Shown: positions 1 through 8,948, counted from the stretch's first letter. The stretch is 64,000 nt of DNA from Victivallales bacterium (GCA_021733985.1 JAIPJT010000006.1:19214-83213); one strand, 5' to 3'. Made by a program: numbers and translations. The notes: generated from the sequence alone by a model not told the origin.

Positions 1-2031
1 GTGAACTACTGCAGCCCTGACGGTACCAGACAGATTGAGAACCAAGATATGGTAGTTCTATCTGTCGGCTTTAATCCTTCATCTTCCTCCAGACAGGCAG
101 CGGCAAAACTTAAATTGGCACACAATAAAAACGGTTTCATTAAATCACCTCTTTATGAACCGACAAAAACAACACATGAAGGTGTTTTTACATGCGGCGT
201 TATCAACGGCCCGAAAGATATACCTGAAACGGTGGCAGAAGCCTCAGCTGTAAGCGCAAATATAAATGAATTTCTGTCTTCAGCCAGAGGTACTCTTACA
301 AAAACAAAAGAATTTCCTGAAGAGCTGGATATATTTAATCTTGTACCGAGGATAGGTGTTTTTGTATGCCACTGCGGTATTAATATAGGATCAGTTGTGG
401 ATGTTAAAAAAGTTGCCGAACACGCAAAAACTCTCCCCAATGTGATTTATGCTGAAGATAATCAGTACACCTGCAGCCAGGATTCACAGGAACGAATTAA
501 AGAACTTGTTCAGGAATACAACTTGAACAGAGTAGTCGTTGCAAGCTGTTCTCCGAGGACACATGAACCCCTGTTCCAGGAAACTATAAGAGAGGCCGGA
601 TTAAATAAATATCTGTTTGAAATGGCAAATATAAGAGACCAGTGCAGCTGGGTACATCCCAATGAACCGGAAAAAGCCACCGAGAAATCTATTGATCTTC
701 TCACAATGGCTGTAAATAAGGCACGTTTGCTTACACCGCTTAAGGAAAGTGAAATAGATGTACTTAAATCATCAATGATCATAGGCGGCGGCGTATCCGG
801 TATGAATGCGGCTCTTAATCTTGCTGCACAGGATTTTGACGTTGTTCTGGTTGAGAAAGAAAACAGCCTTGGCGGTTTTGCTAAAAATATTAAATATAAC
901 AGCTTCGGAGATGAAATAAATCCTTACCTCGAAGAACTAATAAAAAAAGTAGAAAACAACAGTAAAATTACTGTCTTTAAAAACTGCGACATTCAGCATG
1001 TTGACGGTTATATCGGAAACTATAATACAAAATTGCTTGACAGAACAAACAATACCGTCAATGAAGTAACTCACGGAACTGTGATTATCACTGTAGGAGC
1101 CGACGAATATAAACCTAAAGAATTCCTCTACGGAAAAAATAAAAATGTTAAAACTCAGACAGAGTTTGAAGATATTATTCACAAAGATGAGGCAGCAGTA
1201 AAAAAACTCGATAATATAGCAATGATACAGTGTGTTGGATCAAGGAATGATGAACATCCATACTGTTCAAGAGTATGCTGCCAGGAAGCAGTTAAAAACG
1301 CAATAAAAATTAAAGAGATTAGTCCTGATACCAATGTGTATGTTTTCTATCGCGATATCAGAACTTACGGCCTCCAGGAAGAGAACTACAGAAAGGCCAG
1401 AAAACTCGGTGTAGTTTTTATTCGTTTCGAAAAAGATAATGAACCTGAAGCTTCAAGTCTGGATAACGGAAATATCGCAGTCAGTTTCCGTGAAGAACTC
1501 ATAGGTAAAGAAATGGAACTTGTTGTTGATAAACTTATACTGAGTGCTGGAATAGTTGCAAATGCTAACAACCACAAACTCGCACAGCATTTCAAACTGC
1601 CTCTTAACGATGACGGTTTCTTCCTTGAAGCACATGTTAAGTTAAGGCCTGTTGATTTTGCTACGGAAGGTGTTTATCTTGCGGGTACATGCCATGCTCC
1701 TAAAGATATGAATGAAAGCATTTCACAGTCTCTTGCCGCTGCAGGCAGAGCACTTACCGTTATAACAAAGGACAAACTTACAACTAATGCAGTTATCTCC
1801 TCTATTGATGAAAATCTATGTGCAGGATGTAAAGCATGTGTTGAAGTCTGCGCCTACAAGGCTATAGACTTTGATGAAGAAAAGAAAATCTCAAAAGTCA
1901 ACGAAGCATTGTGTAAAGGATGCGGCGCCTGTGCTGCCTCATGCAGAAGCGGTGCGGCGGATCTAAAAGGATTTACAAATGAACAGATTTTCTCCGCAAT
2001 TGATTCATTGGAAACACTATTAAATGAGTAA
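1..2031 (+). CDS. hdrA: HdrA-like FAD/iron-sulfur subunit, 5' end cut by window edge
   Basis: Flavoprotein subunit of a heterodisulfide-reductase-like complex, the family that handles flavin-based electron bifurcation or confurcation in the cytoplasm. The first ~100 residues are the tail of a preceding FAD-oxidoreductase module, so the GTG at base 1 is probably not the true start and the protein is a long, two-flavin-module form. A complete HdrA core follows: CHCG at residues 123-126, CSPRTHEP at 183-190, the FAD dinucleotide fold GGGVSGMNAA near 262-271, and two C-terminal [4Fe-4S] motifs (C607, C610, C613, C617 and C638, C641, C644, C648). It is first in a run of seven same-strand genes. 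The downstream genes match the Desulfovibrio-type floxDCBA order, so its partner is likely an NAD-linked Flox module rather than a hydrogenase. No HdrB or HdrC is seen; they could lie upstream. Confidence 0.9.
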   Translation: MNYCSPDGTRQIENQDMVVLSVGFNPSSSSRQAAAKLKLAHNKNGFIKSPLYEPTKTTHEGVFTCGVINGPKDIPETVAEASAVSANINEFLSSARGTLTKTKEFPEELDIFNLVPRIGVFVCHCGINIGSVVDVKKVAEHAKTLPNVIYAEDNQYTCSQDSQERIKELVQEYNLNRVVVASCSPRTHEPLFQETIREAGLNKYLFEMANIRDQCSWVHPNEPEKATEKSIDLLTMAVNKARLLTPLKESEIDVLKSSMIIGGGVSGMNAALNLAAQDFDVVLVEKENSLGGFAKNIKYNSFGDEINPYLEELIKKVENNSKITVFKNCDIQHVDGYIGNYNTKLLDRTNNTVNEVTHGTVIITVGADEYKPKEFLYGKNKNVKTQTEFEDIIHKDEAAVKKLDNIAMIQCVGSRNDEHPYCSRVCCQEAVKNAIKIKEISPDTNVYVFYRDIRTYGLQEENYRKARKLGVVFIRFEKDNEPEASSLDNGNIAVSFREELIGKEMELVVDKLILSAGIVANANNHKLAQHFKLPLNDDGFFLEAHVKLRPVDFATEGVYLAGTCHAPKDMNESISQSLAAAGRALTVITKDKLTTNAVISSIDENLCAGCKACVEVCAYKAIDFDEEKKISKVNEALCKGCGACAASCRSGAADLKGFTNEQIFSAIDSLETLLNE

Positions 2032-2057
2032 ATTATATAAAACCGAGAAGAGATAAT

Positions 2058-2477
2058 ATGGAAAATTTTGAACCTAAAATAATGACTTTTCTCTGCAACT
2101 GGTGTTCATACGCCGGTGCAGACCTTGCAGGTGTCTCAAGATTGCAGTATCCGGCAAACACAAGAGTTATTCGCGTCCCGTGTTCAGGAAGAGTTGACCC
2201 GCTGTTCATACTCAAATGCCTGCAGGACGGTTATGACGGAGTCCTTGTATCCGGCTGCCACCCGGGTGACTGCCATTACCTTTCCGGAAACTATTTTGCA
2301 CGCAGAAAATTTGCTGTTCTCAAAGCATCACTTGAATTTATAGGTGTTGAATCTGAACGAGTTCATTTTTCCTGGGTATCCGCAGGTGAAGGGGAAAAGT
2401 TTTCACAGGTAATATCCAAAGTTATTGAAAGTGTAAAAAAAATCGGCCCTGCGCAAAAGCTGGTAAAAAAGCGATAA
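2058..2477 (+). CDS. MvhD/FloxD-like hydrogenase-type iron-sulfur subunit
   Basis: Small FeS electron-transfer subunit that connects an electron-donating module to HdrA. The family signature is complete: C13-x-W-C16 with the adjoining YAGAD, a further Cys at 42, and the conserved SGCHPGDCHY segment with C67 and C72. At 139 residues it has the usual family length. It starts 26 bases after hdrA behind a GAGAAGAG ribosome site, so the two are co-transcribed. In methanogens the homologue (MvhD) serves a NiFe hydrogenase. Here no hydrogenase gene is nearby and the next three genes are flavin/FeS oxidoreductase subunits, so I read it as FloxD-like. Function is by family; the partner assignment is inference from gene order. 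Confidence 0.88.
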   Translation: MENFEPKIMTFLCNWCSYAGADLAGVSRLQYPANTRVIRVPCSGRVDPLFILKCLQDGYDGVLVSGCHPGDCHYLSGNYFARRKFAVLKASLEFIGVESERVHFSWVSAGEGEKFSQVISKVIESVKKIGPAQKLVKKR

Positions 2478-2502
2478 CAATTGAAAAAAGAGAGAAAGTC
2501 CT

Positions 2503-3456
2503 GTGTCTAATTTACAAGAAAAAGTAAAAAAAATTTTTTCCGATGAAAAACTTGATTTACTTATCGGATTTGAAAAAGGTACTTTGCCATTACGTGCTGC
2601 ACCTTCTTTTGTTAGAAAATCTGAAGATTTGGATAAGCTAATATTCGACATTACATGTCAGAATAACCTTGCTAAGCACCTGTTAAATGAGATAAAACGT
2701 AACCCTGACCAAAAAATCGGAATAATAGCCAAGGGCTGTGATGCCAGAGCTATTATACATCTCATTTCTGAAAAGCAGCTGGAACGTAAAAAAATTATAA
2801 TTATCGGTGTTCCCTGCTGCGGAGTAATATCACCGTTCAAATTAAAAAACGTTCTGAATGGCAGAGAAGTCACTGACTGCACTATTAATAACGAGACAGT
2901 AATTTGTAAAGGAAAAGATTACGAAAAGGAAATTTCCCGCACTGATATTCTTTCCGGCTATTGTCTTTCATGCCAATACCCTAACGCACCGGAATACGAT
3001 TATTTTATCGGGGAACAGACTAAACCGGCCCCTCCTGAAAAACAGTTTGAGAAAGTTGACGAACTTGAGAAAATGACTCCCGACGAAAGATGGGAATATT
3101 TCAAAAAAGAATACAGTAAATGTATACGCTGTAACGCATGCAGAAATGCCTGCCCTATGTGCTTCTGTGATGAATGCTTTATTGACAGAAATAAACCGAG
3201 ATGGGTAGGTAAAGGTAACGATATTAGCGACATAATGATTTACCATATTATGCGAGCTATCCATCTTGCAGGACGCTGTACATCATGCGGTGCCTGCTCC
3301 AGAGCATGTCCCATGGGAATCGATATTGAAGCCCTGAACAAGAGAGTTACCAAGGAGATAAAAGAGAGGTTCGGGTTCACTGCCGGTCTGGACTGCGAAA
3401 AAAATCCTGCTCTTGCAGATTATAAAACCGATGATAATGACGAGTTTATTATGTAA
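2503..3456 (+). CDS. FrhB/FloxC-like protein with two [4Fe-4S] clusters
   Basis: Iron-sulfur subunit of the Hdr/Flox-like complex. The N-terminal half resembles the FrhB/HdrA-associated domain, with a KGCDARAI motif at residues 77-84 and PCCG at 104-107. The C-terminal half is a dicluster ferredoxin with C207, C210, C213, C217 and C259, C262, C265, C269, plus extra cysteines (C220, C222, C225) after the first cluster. The start is GTG with an AGAGAAAG ribosome site, 25 bases after the MvhD-like gene. Its position between MvhD-like and HydB-like genes corresponds to floxC in Desulfovibrio. It probably passes electrons between the NAD-flavin subunit and HdrA. Confidence 0.8.
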   Translation: MSNLQEKVKKIFSDEKLDLLIGFEKGTLPLRAAPSFVRKSEDLDKLIFDITCQNNLAKHLLNEIKRNPDQKIGIIAKGCDARAIIHLISEKQLERKKIIIIGVPCCGVISPFKLKNVLNGREVTDCTINNETVICKGKDYEKEISRTDILSGYCLSCQYPNAPEYDYFIGEQTKPAPPEKQFEKVDELEKMTPDERWEYFKKEYSKCIRCNACRNACPMCFCDECFIDRNKPRWVGKGNDISDIMIYHIMRAIHLAGRCTSCGACSRACPMGIDIEALNKRVTKEIKERFGFTAGLDCEKNPALADYKTDDNDEFIM

Positions 3457-3612
3457 ATTTTATCATAATTCAGCGGATACCCTGTCAGCTCTTTTTCACG
3501 AACGGGCAGAATTCCGAAAACATGAATTAAACTGGGCTATTTTCGCTGAAAAAAATAATAATGAATACAACTGTGTTTATTTTAAAGAAAACAGCAACAA
3601 AGGTTTCTATTA

Positions 3613-4635
3613 ATGAGCAAGTACAAACTTAAAAAAAATAATATTGAAAACTTTTTAAATGAGCTGAGGGAAGAATATTCTGTATTTGCACCAATCGAAT
3701 CAGATGGAACTGTGGCTTTCCAAAAGCTTGATGATGTAAAGCTTCCGGATATTTCTCTTAAAAGAACCGATAGACCTCCGAAAGAAATATTTTTTCCGCA
3801 TACTGAAGTTATTCTCTCGTTTGATGATAAAAACGCGGAATCCGGTGAGTACCGGGGCAAGCCTATAGCAGTATTCGGATTAAAATCCTGTGATTCTAAA
3901 AGTCTTCATATCCTTGATAATGTTTTTCTTGATTCAAGTTATACAGACACTTACTGGTATAAAAGACGTAGTAATTCTCTAATTTTCACTATCGGCTGTA
4001 ATAATCCCCTTCCGTCCTGTTTCTGCAACTGGTTTAAATGCGGTCCGTTTGATTCAACTCATTCGGACGTGGCAGTTACCGATATAGAGGATTCTTTCAT
4101 TCTTGAACCGGTATCAGAACAGGGAACAGAATATCTTGCAAAGTCCAAATACCTTGAAAAGGCAGAGGAAAAGGATATAAAAAAAGCTGAAGCATTAAAG
4201 GAAAAAGCCGAATCAGATATGCCCCAGCCGCCTGACCTGAAAAAGCTAAAAGAAATACTTGACAATAATCAGAATGATAAACTTTGGGAAGAACTTGCTG
4301 CCAAATGCCTCGGTTGCGGTGTCTGTGCGTTCTCATGCCCAACATGCTACTGTTTTGATATTCAGGACGACAGCAGGCGCAATAAGGGTAAAAGAGTACG
4401 AATCTGGGATACCTGTCAGGAACCGCTTTTTACAAAAGAAGGTTCCGGACATAATCCCCGCCCTTCTCAGAAAGGCCGGACCTTGCAGCGTTTTATGCAT
4501 AAATTAAGTTATATGATTGAAACTCAAAATAATTTCGGATGCGTTGGCTGCGGCAGGTGCGTTACCTTATGCCCTGTCAATATCGATATTCGTGATTTCA
4601 TAAAAAAAGTTCTCCAAGTGAAAGGAGATAAATAA
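3613..4635 (+). CDS. FloxB/HydB/AsrA-like 4Fe-4S dicluster protein
   Basis: Iron-sulfur subunit of the type found with NAD-binding flavin reductases: beta subunit of Pyrococcus sulfhydrogenase, subunit A of anaerobic sulfite reductase, or FloxB. At 340 residues it has the family length. An N-terminal Cys-containing domain (C93, C129, C136, C138, C143) precedes a charged linker (about 180-225) and two C-terminal [4Fe-4S] motifs, C232, C235, C238, C242 and C310, C313, C316, C320. The 156-base gap before it is larger than other gaps in the operon and I see no separate gene in it. It ends one base before the next gene, which implies translational coupling with its NAD/FAD partner. Confidence 0.82.
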   Translation: MSKYKLKKNNIENFLNELREEYSVFAPIESDGTVAFQKLDDVKLPDISLKRTDRPPKEIFFPHTEVILSFDDKNAESGEYRGKPIAVFGLKSCDSKSLHILDNVFLDSSYTDTYWYKRRSNSLIFTIGCNNPLPSCFCNWFKCGPFDSTHSDVAVTDIEDSFILEPVSEQGTEYLAKSKYLEKAEEKDIKKAEALKEKAESDMPQPPDLKKLKEILDNNQNDKLWEELAAKCLGCGVCAFSCPTCYCFDIQDDSRRNKGKRVRIWDTCQEPLFTKEGSGHNPRPSQKGRTLQRFMHKLSYMIETQNNFGCVGCGRCVTLCPVNIDIRDFIKKVLQVKGDK

Positions 4636-4636
4636 T

Positions 4637-5476
4637 ATGCAAGCCCATAATTCCTATATACCGATACCTGTAAGAGTGAAAAAAATATATATTGAATCGG
4701 AAGATAGACTTTTAAGGACAATTGACCTTGAATTCATTAATCCGGATCAGGCTTTTGATTACAAACCCGGACAGTTCTGTCAGCTTTCTCTACTCGGCAA
4801 AGGTGAAGCTCCGTTCGGAATAGCCTCATCTCCAACTGAGAAAGGTTTTCTCCGTTTTACCGTAAACAAAATTGGCCTGGTTACTACGGGCCTCCACATG
4901 CTTAAGGAGGGCGACGAACTGGGCATCCGCGGCCCCTTAGGTAATTATTACCCTGTAGAAGAGTTTAAAAATAAAAATGTTGTCCTTGTCGGCGGCGGGT
5001 TCGGTGTCACAACGCTCCGTTCTCTTGCTGTATATCTAAGAGATCCCGCCCATAGGGCAGATTACGGAGATATTACTTTTATCTATGGTGCCCGTAATCC
5101 CGGAGCCATGATTTACCGTAATGAGTTTGAAAAATGGGAAAATGAAGAAGATATAGATATGAATCTGACGATTGATAAACCTGTTAAAGGCTGGAATAAA
5201 AAGGTTGGATTTGTGCCCAATGTGACCAAAGAAGTAGCTCCGGGTTCAGATAATTCAGTAATAATGGTCTGCGGTCCTCCAATAATGATAAAATTTACCC
5301 TCCCGGTACTTGCAGAACTTGGCTTTTCAAAGGATAGTATTTATACAAGTCTTGAGAGACGGATGAAATGCGGTATAGGTAAGTGCGGCAGATGCAACAT
5401 CGGCTCAAAATATGTCTGCGTAGATGGTCCTGTTTTTTCATATAGGGAACTGGAAAAACTTAATTATAAATTTTAA
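4637..5476 (+). CDS. FAD/NAD(P)-binding reductase subunit (FloxA/HydG/AsrB-like)
   Basis: Flavin reductase that exchanges electrons between NAD(P)H and the FeS subunits. Domains in order: a ferredoxin-reductase-type FAD barrel (residues ~10-105, with the PGQFCQLS flavin motif), an NAD-binding Rossmann domain (GGGFGVTTLR near 119; VCGPP at 211-215), and a C-terminal [2Fe-2S] binding segment C245, C250, C253, C261 as in dihydroorotate dehydrogenase PyrK and sulfite reductase AsrB. The gene follows its FeS partner directly with a GGAGAT ribosome site. It gives the complex an NAD(P)H port, so the likely reaction couples NADH, ferredoxin and an HdrA-linked acceptor. The exact acceptor cannot be read from the sequence. 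Confidence 0.85.
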   Translation: MQAHNSYIPIPVRVKKIYIESEDRLLRTIDLEFINPDQAFDYKPGQFCQLSLLGKGEAPFGIASSPTEKGFLRFTVNKIGLVTTGLHMLKEGDELGIRGPLGNYYPVEEFKNKNVVLVGGGFGVTTLRSLAVYLRDPAHRADYGDITFIYGARNPGAMIYRNEFEKWENEEDIDMNLTIDKPVKGWNKKVGFVPNVTKEVAPGSDNSVIMVCGPPIMIKFTLPVLAELGFSKDSIYTSLERRMKCGIGKCGRCNIGSKYVCVDGPVFSYRELEKLNYKF

Positions 5477-5543
5477 AAATCATATTATATCGGATTTTAA
5501 AATAAAAAAATAATAACAAATTCAATTAAAGGAGAAAGTCAGC

Positions 5544-6173
5544 ATGGCAAGAAACGAAGAACTTTTTAATGCAGTCAGCGGAGGGAAAATGGACCTCGTT
5601 CCCGAATTAGTTCAGAAAGAACTTGACGCAGGTGCAAAACCGGATGAAATTCTGCAGGACTCAATGATTGCTGCAATGAGAGAGATCGGTGAACGTTTTG
5701 AAAATGAAGAAGCTTATGTTCCAGAAATGCTTTTAGCTGCACGCGCTATGCAGGGCGGCCTGTCTGTCCTGGAACCTGCTTTGGCTGCTTCCGGCCATGA
5801 AGCCCTGGGCAAAGTAGCGATCGGTACGGTGAAAGGTGATTTGCATGACATTGGAAAAAATCTGGTTTCTACAATGCTTTCCGGAGCCGGTTACTCTGTT
5901 GAAGACCTGGGAATTAACTGTGAAGTAGACAAATTTGCGGAAGCAGCTAATAAAGGTGCTAAAGTAATTCTTTGCAGCGCACTTCTTACAACAACTATGC
6001 CTTACATGAAAGAGGTTATAGATCATCTCAAAGAAAACAACAAAGATGTTAAAGTTATTGTAGGCGGCGCTCCTGTAAGCCAGGAATTTGCTGATTCAAT
6101 TAATGCAGACGGCTACGGTGAAGATGCTAATATGGCAGTGAAAATTGTAGATAAACTTTACAAAGCCGGCTAA
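5544..6173 (+). CDS. Corrinoid (B12) methyl-carrier protein, MtgC/MttC/MtaC family
   Basis: Cobalamin-binding shuttle that accepts a methyl group from a substrate-specific methyltransferase and passes it to tetrahydrofolate through a second methyltransferase. An N-terminal four-helix cap (about 1-85) precedes a Rossmann-like B12 domain with the DxHxxG signature (D99, H101, G104; H101 is the predicted lower cobalt ligand), then the SALLTTTM and VGGAP motifs. At 209 residues it has full family length. It has a strong AAAGGAGAAAG ribosome site. The next gene is a methyl-THF methyltransferase, which fits a two-component MT1/MT2 pair. No MttB/MtgB-type substrate methyltransferase is in the window; it may lie upstream of hdrA or elsewhere. 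The methylated substrate is therefore unknown, though the nearby BCCT carrier suggests a quaternary amine. Confidence 0.9.
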   Translation: MARNEELFNAVSGGKMDLVPELVQKELDAGAKPDEILQDSMIAAMREIGERFENEEAYVPEMLLAARAMQGGLSVLEPALAASGHEALGKVAIGTVKGDLHDIGKNLVSTMLSGAGYSVEDLGINCEVDKFAEAANKGAKVILCSALLTTTMPYMKEVIDHLKENNKDVKVIVGGAPVSQEFADSINADGYGEDANMAVKIVDKLYKAG

Positions 6174-6251
6174 TAAATTTGAAAACAAAATATCGAGTAT
6201 TAAGGTTATTTCATCTTATTTAATCTTGAATCAAATGGGGGAGTTTTATCA

Positions 6252-7118
6252 ATGCCTATTGAAGGATTAAAGATAATTGGAGAATCAATAAACGATTCTG
6301 TCCCGTCTACAAATAAACTTTATAAAGAAAACAACATTGAAGGCATTAAAGACTTGGCAAAACTCCAGGAGGAAAAAGGAGCAGCTTATATTGATGTAAA
6401 TGTCGGAAGCAGGACTCCTGAATTTATGGCTCAAATGGTAAAAGAAGTTCAAAGTGTAACTTCAAAGCCACTGTCCATTGATTCTCCTGATTTTAACACG
6501 GTGAAAGCCGGTCTTGAAGCCTACGACCTCGAAAAAGCAGGAGGCAAAATTCCCGTTTTGAATTCTATTTCTCCTTTAAGGACAGAAATGTTCGACCTCC
6601 TCAAAACTTATAATTTCATTCCTATTCTAATGGTTTCTGAAAGAAACATCAATGGAAAATCCAGCCCGAATCATACTGTAGAAGCAACTTTTGAAACAGC
6701 AAAATATATGCATGCAGAACTCAAAAAATATGCTGACCTGCCTAATGACCAGATTATTTTTGATGTTGGTATTGCACCTATTGCCAGTGATATGGAGGGG
6801 CTAACAAAGAGAACTGTAGAATCAATAAAAAGAATAAATCAGGCGCCGAAATTTAAAGGGGTTCATATGTCTCTGGGCCTTAGTAATTTTACAGTTATGC
6901 TGCCTTCTAAATGCAAAGACGGCACTCCTGTCAAAAGTTCACTCGAAAGCGCATTTCTGACTTTAACAGTCAAAAACGGTCTTGATATGGTCATTGGCTC
7001 TGTTAAAAGAAAATACAGGATACTTGACGACAGTCATCCTGCCATGCAGTGTCTGAATGATGTACTTCAGAAAGACGGATTTGAAATCCTAATGAGGGTT
7101 CAGTCGTTCTACTCCTGA
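6252..7118 (+). CDS. Methyltetrahydrofolate:corrinoid methyltransferase (MtgA/AcsE-like)
   Basis: Pterin-binding TIM-barrel methyltransferase that moves a methyl group between the corrinoid protein and tetrahydrofolate. It opens with IIGESIND (residues 8-15), a variant of the IGERIN signature of this family, and has the DVNVGSR and IDSPD strand motifs expected of the pterin pocket. Its 288 residues match MtgA and AcsE rather than the larger MetH. It lies 78 bases after the corrinoid gene with a GGGGGAG ribosome site and is followed by a strong terminator, so it closes the operon. The Arg of the common GERIN motif is replaced by Ser, a small deviation. MtgA (glycine betaine pathway) is the best guess from context. 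Confidence 0.85.
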   Translation: MPIEGLKIIGESINDSVPSTNKLYKENNIEGIKDLAKLQEEKGAAYIDVNVGSRTPEFMAQMVKEVQSVTSKPLSIDSPDFNTVKAGLEAYDLEKAGGKIPVLNSISPLRTEMFDLLKTYNFIPILMVSERNINGKSSPNHTVEATFETAKYMHAELKKYADLPNDQIIFDVGIAPIASDMEGLTKRTVESIKRINQAPKFKGVHMSLGLSNFTVMLPSKCKDGTPVKSSLESAFLTLTVKNGLDMVIGSVKRKYRILDDSHPAMQCLNDVLQKDGFEILMRVQSFYS

Positions 7119-7132
7119 CGTTATTAAGATTC

Positions 7133-7172
7133 AAGCCGGGTACTCCAGCAAGGGGTTACCCGGCTTTTTTAT
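7133..7172 (+). terminator. Rho-independent terminator after the Hdr/corrinoid operon
   Basis: A perfect 10-bp stem, AAGCCGGGTA at 7133-7142 pairing with TACCCGGCTT at 7157-7166, has a 14-base loop and runs into a T-tract (7165-7170). It begins 15 bases after the methyltransferase stop codon. Confidence 0.88.
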
Positions 7173-7200
7173 TTCTAAACAATAAAAAAAAATTGAACGG

Positions 7201-7229
7201 TTGCATAATAGCTTCTCATACCCTAAAAT
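7201..7229 (+). promoter_or_regulatory. Possible sigma70-type promoter of the BCCT transporter gene
   Basis: TTGCAT at 7201-7206 and TAAAAT at 7224-7229 are separated by 17 bases, lie just after the upstream terminator and leave a leader of about 65-70 bases before the BCCT gene. This is a pattern match in AT-rich DNA and is weak by itself. Confidence 0.35.
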
Positions 7230-7301
7230 TAAAAATTACAAACCTATTTTCAGAAAAAAAAGTTTCTAAATTTGAATAAACTTTAAAGGCAGGGGGTCTT
7301 T

Positions 7302-8897
7302 ATGAGTAAGCCGGCAAGTATGAATAAAAAGAAATTAAAACATATGGAGCCTACTGGCAAACATGTGTTCAGAGCCTCAATAATTCTTTTATTTCTGATG
7401 CTTTTTGTCTCGCTTTTTTTTAAAAATGCATTCTTAGAAGGCTGTAACAAAATTTTATCCGTGTTAATATGCCAGTTAGGCTGGTTTTATCTTCTGGGAG
7501 TATTCTTTCTTGTTGTGGCGGTACTTTATATCGCCTTTTCAAGATACGGTGATATTAAGCTTGGCGGAGATGACGCTAAACCCGAGTTCAGCACTTTCTC
7601 GTGGATAGCAATGATGTTTGCTGCCGGAATGGGAGTAGGCTTAGTATTCTGGGGATGCGCACAGCCTCTCAGTTTATATTATGACCCCGCACCTTATCTG
7701 AATGTACAGCCTCAAACACCGGATGCTTTCCTTTATTCAATAGTTATTTGTTATTTTCAATGGGGGATCCATCCCTGGTGTATATATTCTATTCTCGGTA
7801 TTCTTCTTGCTTATACACAGTTCAGAAAAGAAGAAAGAGGACTGATGAGCCGGACACTTCTTCCTATTTTCGGCAGAGGGATAATTAAAAGCTGGGTCGG
7901 AAAAGTTATTGATATCGCCACAGTACTTGCAACAATGACAGGACTTATAACCACTCTCGGGCTTACTACTCTACAGGTGAGTCGAGGTTTTAATTTTATG
8001 TTCGGACTTCCTTTAAATAATTATACCTATTTTTTCATTATCCTAATAATGACTGTCTGTTTCCTTACATCGGCAATTTCAGGAGTCAGCAAAGGCGTTA
8101 GAATTATATCAAACTTTAACTTAGTACTCTGTTTTTTACTCTTGTTCTGTGCTTTTATATTCGGCCCGACTACTGCTACTTTCAATACAATAACTTCAGC
8201 TCTGGGTGAATATATTTCTCAAATAGTCCGGATGAGCCTGGCTATTAATGTGAATGAAATTAAGATGAACTCCTGGACCGCTAAATGGACAATTTTCATG
8301 TGGGCAACATGGATCACCTGGGCTCCGCTGGTTGCTACATTCCTTGCGCGGGTTTCAAGAGGAAGAACTATTAGAGAATTTATATCTGCTGTAGTTTTCG
8401 GACCGACACTCCTGACTTTAATATGGTTTGCCGCTTTTGGAGCCATGGCTTATGAAGTTGCACCGTTAATAGGTAAAGCAGCCGTAAGCGACCCGGCTTT
8501 GACACTCTTTATAGTTCTTAAACACTATCCTTTCGGTTTTATTCTCTCATTAATGTCTGTTATTCTTCTGATTACATTCTTTATAACTTCAGCTGACTCT
8601 GCTGTTCTTGTTCTGAGTATACTGACATCACACGGCAAACTTAATCCTAATAACTCAAGAAAGTTTGTCTGGGGTATTCTTCTTTCGGGCCTATCATTCT
8701 GCGTAATCAGAGCCGGCGGCCTCCAATTAGTCAAAAATATTGCTATAATCGGGGCATTGCCGTTCCTCATTTTTCTCCTTATATCTGTATTCTCTCTGAT
8801 AAGATTTCTGTCACGTGACAGGAGGATTATCAGAGACCGGTGGGTTAAAAGAATTCTTTTTGAAGATAAGAAGATCAGAGATTTCGATAAATTATAA
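7302..8897 (+). CDS. BCCT-family (betaine/choline/carnitine) transporter
   Basis: Twelve-helix inner-membrane secondary transporter of quaternary ammonium compounds (531 residues). Family signatures are clear: GMGVGLVFWGCAQPLS near 109-124, WGIHPW near 154-159, and the tryptophan-box region TWITWAPL followed by ARVSRGRTIREF (about 336-360). It has a GCAGGGGG ribosome site. It stands alone between a terminator and a convergent gene, but its position beside the corrinoid methyl-transfer operon suggests it may import the methylated amine used there; osmoprotectant import is the other obvious role. Substrate and coupling ion cannot be fixed from the motifs. Confidence 0.93.
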   Translation: MSKPASMNKKKLKHMEPTGKHVFRASIILLFLMLFVSLFFKNAFLEGCNKILSVLICQLGWFYLLGVFFLVVAVLYIAFSRYGDIKLGGDDAKPEFSTFSWIAMMFAAGMGVGLVFWGCAQPLSLYYDPAPYLNVQPQTPDAFLYSIVICYFQWGIHPWCIYSILGILLAYTQFRKEERGLMSRTLLPIFGRGIIKSWVGKVIDIATVLATMTGLITTLGLTTLQVSRGFNFMFGLPLNNYTYFFIILIMTVCFLTSAISGVSKGVRIISNFNLVLCFLLLFCAFIFGPTTATFNTITSALGEYISQIVRMSLAINVNEIKMNSWTAKWTIFMWATWITWAPLVATFLARVSRGRTIREFISAVVFGPTLLTLIWFAAFGAMAYEVAPLIGKAAVSDPALTLFIVLKHYPFGFILSLMSVILLITFFITSADSAVLVLSILTSHGKLNPNNSRKFVWGILLSGLSFCVIRAGGLQLVKNIAIIGALPFLIFLLISVFSLIRFLSRDRRIIRDRWVKRILFEDKKIRDFDKL

Positions 8898-8917
8898 ACA
8901 CGTCAATATATTTAACT

Positions 8918-8948
8918 GGAGGAAATCTGTCATTTCACAGATTCCTCC
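8918..8948. terminator. Hairpin between convergent BCCT and TrmH genes
   Basis: GGAGGAAATCTGT (8918-8930) pairs with ACAGATTCCTCC (8937-8948) with a single bulged A and a 6-base loop. It overlaps the last codons of the minus-strand methylase gene. There is no good T-tract on either side, so a bidirectional terminator role is only possible. Confidence 0.35.

Noticed and set aside
3413..3613. 66-codon frame in the gap between the FloxC-like and FloxB-like genes
   Set aside because: It starts inside the upstream gene in another frame, has no ribosome site of its own and no motif. The gap is simply longer than its neighbours.
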